Assembly: GCA_030594025.1 (NCBI GenBank)
Contig: JAUVFY010000026.1
Coordinates: forward strand, 1 to 11,722
From: Deltaproteobacteria bacterium
GTDB lineage: Bacteria > Desulfobacterota > GWC2-55-46 > JAUVFY01
Reading direction: 5' to 3'
Length of the DNA: 11,722 bases
Of the stretch, positions 7,363-11,722 are shown piece by piece. A program made the translations under genes and the position numbers. Each line of letters opens with the position of its first letter. The first letter of the stretch is position 1. Under the pieces are notes generated by a model. That model made no database searches. It worked only from the letters and a program-made list of their open reading frames with translations, and had not been told where the DNA came from.

Positions 7363-7384
7363 TAGGACCTGCCCGCATTGAAAG

Positions 7385-7410
7385 GGCAAGACGCTCGACT
7401 ATGCCTTGCC
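7385..7410 (+). other. Stem-loop between the nuo unit and ispE
   Basis: GGCAAG (7385-7390) and CTTGCC (7405-7410) form a perfect 6-bp stem with a 14-nt loop. Two outer A-T pairs are possible across a bulged G. It lies 22 nt after the last antiporter gene. No T-run follows, so an intrinsic terminator is not convincing; it may be an mRNA 3'-end or processing structure. Confidence 0.3.
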
Positions 7411-7431
7411 TTCAGGGTGTAGTGTCAGCAT

Positions 7432-8319
7432 ATGGGTGTAGCCAGAATAAAAAGTCCCGCCAAGGTAAACCTCTTTTTGAAGGTCCTCGGGAAAAGAGAG
7501 GACGGGTTCCATGATATATATACCCTAATACAACCCGTCTCCCTGTTTGACGAGATTTCCCTCGATGTGCGCGAAGGGGAAGGTATAAGTGTCGAGTGCG
7601 ACCGTGAGGACGTTCCCGGGGGAAGGGAAAACCTTGCATTCCAGGCGGCGGAGCTTTTTCTCTCCGAGGCCGAATTACAAAAGGCCGTCGGCATAAAGAT
7701 TAGGAAAAAGATCCCCGTTGCCGGGGGGCTCGGTGGGGGTTCCAGTAACGCGGCGGCTGTAATTATGGGTCTGGACCATGCCCTGGGGCTCGCCCTCGGC
7801 GAGTCAAGGCTCATGGAGATGGCCGAAAGGCTCGGCTCGGACGTGCCCTTTTTTATCCTCCAGGGCCCTGCCATCGCAAGCGGCAGGGGTGAGGTGCTCG
7901 AAAGGGTGGAGCTCCCACCCTTTAATTATTGCCTTGTAAACCCCGGTTTCAAGGTCTCCACGGCCTGGGCATACGGGAATTTAGACTTGACAAAAAAAGG
8001 CGAAGATAATATCCTAACATATTCAAAAGAATCGCTTAAGAAGCCCGAAAATATAAAAGAACTTCTCTTTAACGACCTCGAAGGCGTTACCTTAAGGAAT
8101 CATCCGGAGATTAGCAGGATAGAGAGGATTTTAACGGGGGCCGGGGCCCTGGGGGCTCTTATGAGCGGGAGCGGCCCGACGGTCTTCGGCATTTTCCCCG
8201 ATAGGGATTCGACCGAGAAGGCTTCTTTAGTGATGAAAAGCGAGCTCCCAGGGGAAGCAAGCGTTTTCACGGCAACGGGGCTTACGGGAAAAGAGCCCGT
8301 GGACTGGATTTCCGGATAA
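7432..8319 (+). CDS. ispE: 4-diphosphocytidyl-2-C-methyl-D-erythritol kinase
   Basis: IspE is the cytoplasmic GHMP-family kinase of the MEP (non-mevalonate) isoprenoid pathway. It phosphorylates CDP-methylerythritol at the 2-hydroxyl using ATP. The 295-aa length is typical. GHMP motif 1 (SPAKVNLFLKVLGKREDGFH, 8-27) includes the substrate-binding Lys11. The glycine-rich ATP loop is at 95-107 (PVAGGLGGGSSNA). Asp137 in LGSDVPFFILQG is the likely catalytic base. Motif 3 is ALMSGSGPTVFGIFP (242-256). The ATG at 7432 gives the expected short N-terminus before the first motif; no strong ribosome binding site is visible. Position upstream of tRNA-Gln and prs matches the arrangement I recall from many Deltaproteobacteria. 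The 69-nt gap after the nuo unit means it could be read through from nuo or have its own weak promoter, which I could not identify. Confidence 0.95.
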   Translation: MGVARIKSPAKVNLFLKVLGKREDGFHDIYTLIQPVSLFDEISLDVREGEGISVECDREDVPGGRENLAFQAAELFLSEAELQKAVGIKIRKKIPVAGGLGGGSSNAAAVIMGLDHALGLALGESRLMEMAERLGSDVPFFILQGPAIASGRGEVLERVELPPFNYCLVNPGFKVSTAWAYGNLDLTKKGEDNILTYSKESLKKPENIKELLFNDLEGVTLRNHPEISRIERILTGAGALGALMSGSGPTVFGIFPDRDSTEKASLVMKSELPGEASVFTATGLTGKEPVDWISG

Positions 8320-8400
8320 ATCGTCGGGTAAAATAAAATTCCTTTAAAAACGGGGAATTAAGGAATAAAGGAAGACCCGTTCCCCTGTGCCTGTAAAAGA

Positions 8401-8475
8401 TGGGGCGTAGCCAAGCGGTAAGGCACGGGGTTTTGGTCCCCGCATTCGGAGGTTCGAATCCTCCCGCCCCAGCCA
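8401..8475 (+). tRNA. tRNA-Gln (anticodon UUG)
   Basis: A complete cloverleaf folds. The acceptor stem TGGGGCG (8401-8407) pairs with CGCCCCA (8465-8471). The anticodon stem CGGGG/CCCCG (8426-8430, 8438-8442) encloses loop TTTTGGT with anticodon TTG at 8433-8435. The T-arm GGAGG/CCTCC (8448-8452, 8460-8464) has loop TTCGAAT. The discriminator is G8472 and CCA is encoded (8473-8475). The UUG anticodon reads glutamine CAA codons. It lies 81 nt after ispE and 36 nt before prs; a T9-A-T5 tract follows it at once. Confidence 0.97.
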
Positions 8476-8511
8476 TAAAAGGTTTTTTTTTATTTTTACG
8501 GAGCAAGGCCC

Positions 8512-9450
8512 ATGAAGAACAGGATCAGGATCTTTACAGGAAACTCCAACAGGCCCCTTGCAGAGAAGATAAGCGGCTACCTTGATGTAGAACTGGGCAA
8601 GGCGGAGGTGAGGAGTTTCAGCGATGGCGAGATTTTCGTTGACATACAGGAGAGCGTGAGGGGCATGGAGATATACGTGGTGCAGTCTATATGCACGCCC
8701 GGCAACGACAACCTGATGGAGCTGTTGATAATGCTCGATGCCCTCAAGAGGGCTTCGGCACAGTCCATAACCGCCGTAATACCCTATTACGGATATGCCA
8801 GGCAGGACAGGAAGGTAGCTCCCAGGACACCCATCACCGCAAAGCTCGTAGCAGACCTGATCGAAGTGGCCGGGGCCACGCGGGTGGTGTGCATGGACCT
8901 TCATGCCGGCCAGATCCAAGGCTTTTTCAACATCCCTGTCGACAACCTCTACGCCACACCGGTGCTCCTTAAATACATTGAGAATAAGTTCACCGACGAT
9001 GTAGTCGTCGTCTCTCCCGATGCGGGGGGTGTCGAAAGGGCACGGGCATTTGCGAAAAGGCTCCATGCGGGGCTCGCCATAATAGACAAGAGGCGCCCCG
9101 CTCCCAACGTATCCGAGGTAATGAACGTGATAGGTGACGTAGAGGGCAAATCGGCCATAATCCTTGACGATATGATAGATACGGCGGGAACCGTCACGCA
9201 GGCCACCGGGGCGCTTAAAGAGCACGGTGCGGACAAGATATACGCCTGCTGTACGCACGCCGTGCTTTCAGGGCCGGCAATCGAGAGGCTCGAGAAATCA
9301 GTGATAACCGAGGTCGTGGTAACGGACACCATACCCGAGAGGGCGGAGGTAAAATCAGAAAAGCTCAAATACCTCTGTGTTGCCCCGCTCCTTGGTGAGG
9401 CCATAAAGAGGATACATTTCGGGGAGTCGGTGAGCTCGCTCTTTGTCTGA
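8512..9450 (+). CDS. prs: Ribose-phosphate pyrophosphokinase (PRPP synthetase)
   Basis: Prs transfers the pyrophosphate group of ATP to ribose-5-phosphate to make PRPP, the precursor of purine, pyrimidine, histidine, tryptophan and NAD synthesis. The 312-aa length is that of class I enzymes. Motifs seen: SFSDGEIFVDIQESVRG (35-51), PYYGYARQDRK (91-101, ATP-binding loop), the metal-binding signature CMDLHAGQIQGFF with His131 (127-139), SPDAGGVERA (168-177), the catalytic flexible loop IDKRRP with Lys193, and the ribose-5-phosphate loop DDMIDTAGT (219-227). The ATG at 8512 has GGAG 8 nt upstream. The gene sits between tRNA-Gln and rplY; its stop is 40 nt before rplY, which suggests cotranscription. 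Confidence 0.97.
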   Translation: MKNRIRIFTGNSNRPLAEKISGYLDVELGKAEVRSFSDGEIFVDIQESVRGMEIYVVQSICTPGNDNLMELLIMLDALKRASAQSITAVIPYYGYARQDRKVAPRTPITAKLVADLIEVAGATRVVCMDLHAGQIQGFFNIPVDNLYATPVLLKYIENKFTDDVVVVSPDAGGVERARAFAKRLHAGLAIIDKRRPAPNVSEVMNVIGDVEGKSAIILDDMIDTAGTVTQATGALKEHGADKIYACCTHAVLSGPAIERLEKSVITEVVVTDTIPERAEVKSEKLKYLCVAPLLGEAIKRIHFGESVSSLFV

Positions 9451-9478
9451 ACCTGCCCCCGGAATTTTTTTAACGACG

Positions 9479-9484
9479 AGGAGG
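9479..9484 (+). promoter_or_regulatory. Strong ribosome binding site that fixes the rplY start
   Basis: A perfect AGGAGG lies 6 nt before the ATG at 9491. It supports that ATG over an in-frame TTG at 9443, which would overlap prs and add 16 residues not expected in the family. Confidence 0.85.
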
Positions 9485-9490
9485 AAGAAG

Positions 9491-10171
9491 ATGGAACAGT
9501 ATGATCTTGCTGCTTTGATAAGAGAGGAGTTCGGCAAGGGTCCGGCCGGGAGGCTTCGCAGAAACGGTCAGCTTCCGGCGAATCTTTACGGACCTAACAT
9601 CGAAAAGAACGTGCCCATAACGCTTAAGTCCAGGGAGGTGGAAAGAGCGCTCCACGGGCATGCGGGCGGTAACGTCCTTATAAAACTCGATGTCAAGGGC
9701 TTTGGGAAGAAGACCGTCATGTTCAAGGAGCTGCAGCGCCATCCCGCATCGGGCGACATCGAGCACATAGACTTGATCGAGGTCCTCATGGGCCACAAGG
9801 TCACGGTAGAAGTGCCCATCCAGATAGTTGGCAAGTCCGAGGGCGTGATCCTGGGCGGGATACTGCAGCAGGAGTCGCGCAAGATAAAGCTCGAGTGCCT
9901 ACCCTCCAGCATACCCGACTCAATCGACGTGGACGTCACAGCTCTCGGCATAGGCCAGTCTCTGCACATAAAAGATATCGCCCTTCCCGGGGGTCTAACT
10001 TCCCTCGACGACCCGAAGGCAACCATAGTATCTATCGTTGCCCCCACCGTGGAGCCGGAGGTAAAGACGGCCGAGGAGGTCGAGGCGGAGTTAGCCGAGA
10101 GCTTCGAAGAGAAGCCGGAAGAGGAGGCCGCAGAGAAGCCGGAGGAGAAGGCCGGGGAGAAAAAGGAATAG
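9491..10171 (+). CDS. rplY: 50S ribosomal protein L25, CTC/TL5 type
   Basis: This is the long (CTC/TL5) form of bL25, which binds 5S rRNA in the large ribosomal subunit; CTC forms have also been linked to general stress. The 226-aa protein has an N-terminal 5S rRNA-binding beta domain (about 1-95) with the signature GRLRRNGQLPANLYGP (20-35). A C-terminal TL5 beta domain follows (about 96-185). It ends in a strongly acidic tail (about 187-226) containing repeated EKPEE units. The start ATG at 9491 is fixed by the perfect AGGAGG upstream. It follows prs and precedes pth, a common grouping of ctc with pth. The charged tail is seen in many CTC proteins but is long and repetitive here. Confidence 0.96.
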   Translation: MEQYDLAALIREEFGKGPAGRLRRNGQLPANLYGPNIEKNVPITLKSREVERALHGHAGGNVLIKLDVKGFGKKTVMFKELQRHPASGDIEHIDLIEVLMGHKVTVEVPIQIVGKSEGVILGGILQQESRKIKLECLPSSIPDSIDVDVTALGIGQSLHIKDIALPGGLTSLDDPKATIVSIVAPTVEPEVKTAEEVEAELAESFEEKPEEEAAEKPEEKAGEKKE

Positions 10172-10211
10172 TAAGGCACACTCCTCCTTTAGTCTCATTT
10201 TAAAAGGGAAA

Positions 10212-10231
10212 GGTTCTTATTGGTTCTTATC
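10212..10231 (+). repeat. 10-bp tandem repeat spanning the pth start codon
   Basis: GGTTCTTATT (10212-10221) is followed directly by GGTTCTTATC (10222-10231), a one-mismatch tandem repeat. The TTG taken as the pth start (10220-10222) lies across the junction. The AAAGG at 10209-10213, just before and overlapping the first unit, is the likely ribosome binding site. Confidence 0.75.
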
Positions 10232-10786
10232 GTCGGACTCGGCAACCCCGGGGCCGCCTACGAGGATACAAGGCATAACGCGGGCTTTATGGTTATGGAC
10301 CGTCTTACAGAGGCCCATGCCATAAAGTGCGATAGAATCGGTCCAGGCCAAAGCTTTATCTGGGGCCGGGGCGTCATTGAAGGGGTGGAAGTGGTTCTTG
10401 CCAAGCCCCTTACCTTTGTTAACAGGAGCGGGTTCGCGGTCTCGGAGCTCTTGAGGGCCCTGGACATCACCCCCGGGTCCCTGATAGTTGTATGTGACGA
10501 TTGCGACCTGCCGCCGGGCCGTATAAGGATAAGAAAAAAGGGCGGTAGTGGCGGGCACAAGGGATTGGAGTCAATCATAGAATACCTCGATACCGAGGAC
10601 TTCCCCAGGGTTCGCATAGGCGTCGGGAGACCCCCCGGAGGGGAAGAGGAGCTCAGGGATTACGTACTGAGCCCCTTCAACCCGGAGGAGAAGCGCGAGC
10701 TCGACGATCTACTCAAAAGGGCGGTCGCCTCGATTGAGACCATACTCGGCACGGGAATAGATCATGCCATGAACGTTTTTAATTGA
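10220..10786 (+). CDS. pth: Peptidyl-tRNA hydrolase
   Basis: Pth is a cytoplasmic esterase that frees tRNA from peptidyl-tRNAs dropped by stalled ribosomes. The 188-aa length fits the bacterial Pth1 family. Seen motifs: VGLGNPGAAYEDTRHNAGF (5-23) with Asn9 and the catalytic His19, KPLTFVNRSG (62-71) with Asn68, CDDCDLPPGRIRIR (92-105) with the Asp that orients the histidine, GGSGGHKGLESI (108-119) with His113, and FPRVRIGVGRP (128-138). The start is TTG at 10220, giving MVLIVGLGNPG, the expected family N-terminus; no ATG or GTG fits. AAAGG at 10209-10213 lies 6 nt before it. A pyrimidine stretch CCTCCTTT at 10183-10190 in the spacer from rplY is complementary to that site and could mask it. 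A rare start and possible masking suggest low translation. Confidence 0.95.
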   Translation: MVLIVGLGNPGAAYEDTRHNAGFMVMDRLTEAHAIKCDRIGPGQSFIWGRGVIEGVEVVLAKPLTFVNRSGFAVSELLRALDITPGSLIVVCDDCDLPPGRIRIRKKGGSGGHKGLESIIEYLDTEDFPRVRIGVGRPPGGEEELRDYVLSPFNPEEKRELDDLLKRAVASIETILGTGIDHAMNVFN

Positions 10787-10811
10787 TGCGGCGTATGTAG
10801 TTTTTTATATG
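10783..10811 (+). promoter_or_regulatory. Weak sigma70-type promoter candidate for hppA
   Basis: TTGATG (10783-10788, overlapping the pth stop) and TATATG (10806-10811) are separated by 17 nt, each matching 4 of 6 consensus bases. It lies in a T-rich stretch upstream of hppA, which otherwise has only a 112-nt gap from pth. Matches this weak occur by chance. Confidence 0.25.
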
Positions 10812-10835
10812 GCTTTTTACAATTCTATGTAAGCG

Positions 10836-10857
10836 GCGCCCCCTGGCGCAGGGTTTT
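10836..10857 (+). terminator. GC-rich stem-loops in the pth-hppA gap, possible terminator or attenuator
   Basis: Two overlapping hairpins exclude each other. One is GCGCC (10836-10840) with GGCGC (10845-10849), loop CCCT. The other is CCCT (10841-10844) with AGGG (10850-10853), loop GGCGC, directly followed by TTTT (10854-10857). The second has the layout of a very small intrinsic terminator, but stem and U-tract are short. The structure lies between the pth stop and hppA. Confidence 0.3.
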
Positions 10858-10898
10858 CAAAAAATTTTTGTCTTCAAAATTCTAAGAAAGGAGTGACC

Positions 10899-11722
10899 AT
10901 GGAAGGGATTACCAATTTTGCCCCGCTTCTTGCCATGGGCGGGCTCGTACTGGCCGTTTTCATATACCTGCACATAAAGAAGCAACCCGAAGGCAGCGAG
11001 ACTATGAGGGAAATATCCGGGCTCATTCACGATGGGGCCATGGTATATCTCAAGAGGCAGTACAGGATACTCGCCATATTCATAGTCGTAGTCGCTGTTC
11101 TTCTCGGGGCGTTTATACACCCCTATACGGCCTTTGCCTATGTATGCGGGGCGATCTTGAGCATGCTTGCCGGGTTTTTCGGCATGAAGGCCGCAACGAA
11201 GTCTAACGTGAGGACCGCCGAAGCGGCAAACAGGTTCAAACCAGACACGGCAAAGTCCCTATCTGTTGCCTTCCTCGGCGGCTCGGTGATGGGCCTGGCT
11301 GTTGCGAGCCTCGGGCTCCTCGGAATCGGGGTCCTCTTTATAATCTTCGGAAAACCTGAGACAGCCGTTGTTATTAACGGTTTTGCCATGGGCGCCTCCA
11401 CCATCGCCTTTTTTGCGAGGGTCGGGGGCGGGATTTACACCAAGACCGCGGACGTGGGCGCAGACCTCGTGGGCAAGGTCGAGGCCGGCATCCCCGAGGA
11501 CGACCCGAGAAACCCCGGTGTTATCGCCGATAACGTGGGCGATAACGTGGGGGACGTGGCGGGTCTGGGTGCGGACATCTTCGAGTCCTATGTAGGCTCC
11601 ATCATCGCATCGATCGCCATTGGGGCTACCGCCATGGCGGGCACCAAGGTGGCCGGGCTGGGTTCAACGACCTCTCTCATGGCCCTACCCATAGTGCTCG
11701 CGATGGTTGGTTTAGTTGCCTC
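10899..11722 (+). CDS. hppA: Membrane-bound ion-translocating pyrophosphatase (3' end cut by window)
   Basis: HppA hydrolyses cytoplasmic pyrophosphate and uses the energy to pump H+ or Na+ across the membrane. The window holds the first 274 codons of a gene usually about 670-750 codons long. Visible features: an N-terminal helix (about 6-26), further helices near 56-72 and 78-96, and the substrate-binding core. That core has GGGIYTKTADVGADLVGKVE (176-195) with the DX7KXE motif (Asp185, Lys193, Glu195), EDDPRNPG (200-207), and the DX3DX3D motif at Asp211, Asp215 and Asp219 (IADNVGDNVGDVAG). The ATG at 10899 follows AAAGGAG (10887-10893) by 5 nt, an excellent ribosome binding site. The residue that separates K+-dependent from K+-independent enzymes, and those that set Na+ or H+ specificity, lie past the window edge. 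It probably has its own promoter in the 112-nt gap after pth. Confidence 0.96.
   Translation, partial: MEGITNFAPLLAMGGLVLAVFIYLHIKKQPEGSETMREISGLIHDGAMVYLKRQYRILAIFIVVVAVLLGAFIHPYTAFAYVCGAILSMLAGFFGMKAATKSNVRTAEAANRFKPDTAKSLSVAFLGGSVMGLAVASLGLLGIGVLFIIFGKPETAVVINGFAMGASTIAFFARVGGGIYTKTADVGADLVGKVEAGIPEDDPRNPGVIADNVGDNVGDVAGLGADIFESYVGSIIASIAIGATAMAGTKVAGLGSTTSLMALPIVLAMVGLVA

Noticed and set aside
7385..7412. Intrinsic terminator after the nuo unit
   Set aside because: The 6-bp stem has a 14-nt loop and is followed by TTCAGGG rather than a T-run, so it is listed only as a stem-loop.
8320..8400. Promoter for tRNA-Gln/prs with TAAAAT (8329-8334) as -10
   Set aside because: No acceptable -35 element lies at the right distance, and the region is AT-rich enough to give such matches by chance.
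8344..9258. Long minus-strand open frame (304 codons) across tRNA-Gln and prs
   Set aside because: It lies opposite the clear prs gene and includes the complement of the tRNA; its translation shows no recognisable motif and is a typical GC-driven antisense shadow.
9443..9490. Upstream TTG start adding 16 residues to rplY
   Set aside because: It overlaps prs and lacks a ribosome binding site, while the ATG at 9491 has a perfect AGGAGG and gives the family N-terminus.
11521..11560. Short direct repeat GATAACGTGGG in hppA
   Set aside because: It encodes the conserved DNVGDNVGD catalytic motif and is explained by the protein.

Overview
The window is a compact, all plus-strand stretch of bacterial chromosome with moderately high GC. 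It holds the 3' part of a respiratory complex I (nuo) operon, then a block of housekeeping genes, then the start of a membrane pyrophosphatase gene. The order ispE - tRNA-Gln - prs - rplY(ctc) - pth, as I remember it, is common in Deltaproteobacteria (Desulfobacterota) and relatives. AGG-rich arginine and ATA-rich isoleucine codon use at this GC also fits Desulfobacterota or Nitrospirota better than enterics. The lineage is an inference; no rRNA gene is present to fix it.

Region 1 (1-7362) is the membrane arm of complex I. It contains nuoJ (5' end cut by the window), nuoK, nuoM and nuoN, then an MrpD-like antiporter subunit (488 aa), an 82-aa two-helix membrane protein of unknown function, and a 584-aa antiporter-like subunit with a NuoL-type C-terminal tail. 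Genes are spaced by 1 to about 45 nt or overlap by 4 nt, so they probably form one transcription unit. The usual nuoL slot between nuoK and nuoM is empty (3-nt gap). Its role is probably taken by the last, 584-aa gene. That leaves four antiporter-like subunits instead of three. The C-terminal lateral helix of the 584-aa protein is about 25 residues longer than in ordinary NuoL, which is what an arm lengthened by one extra pump module would need. This is the most interesting system in the window.

Region 2 (7363-10786) holds ispE (isoprenoid precursor synthesis), tRNA-Gln(UUG), prs (PRPP synthesis), rplY/ctc (5S-rRNA-binding ribosomal protein with a Glu-rich tail) and pth (peptidyl-tRNA hydrolase, probable TTG start inside a 10-bp tandem repeat).

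Region 3 (10787-11722) has a 112-nt leader with small stem-loops and a weak promoter candidate. It is followed by the first 274 codons of hppA, a membrane H+/Na+-translocating pyrophosphatase, which runs off the window end.

Together the window joins two ion-pumping systems, an apparently enlarged complex I and a PPi-driven pump, around a translation and nucleotide-precursor block. No mobile element, CRISPR array, prophage or clear horizontally acquired segment was seen, and no gene-free stretch exceeds 300 nt.
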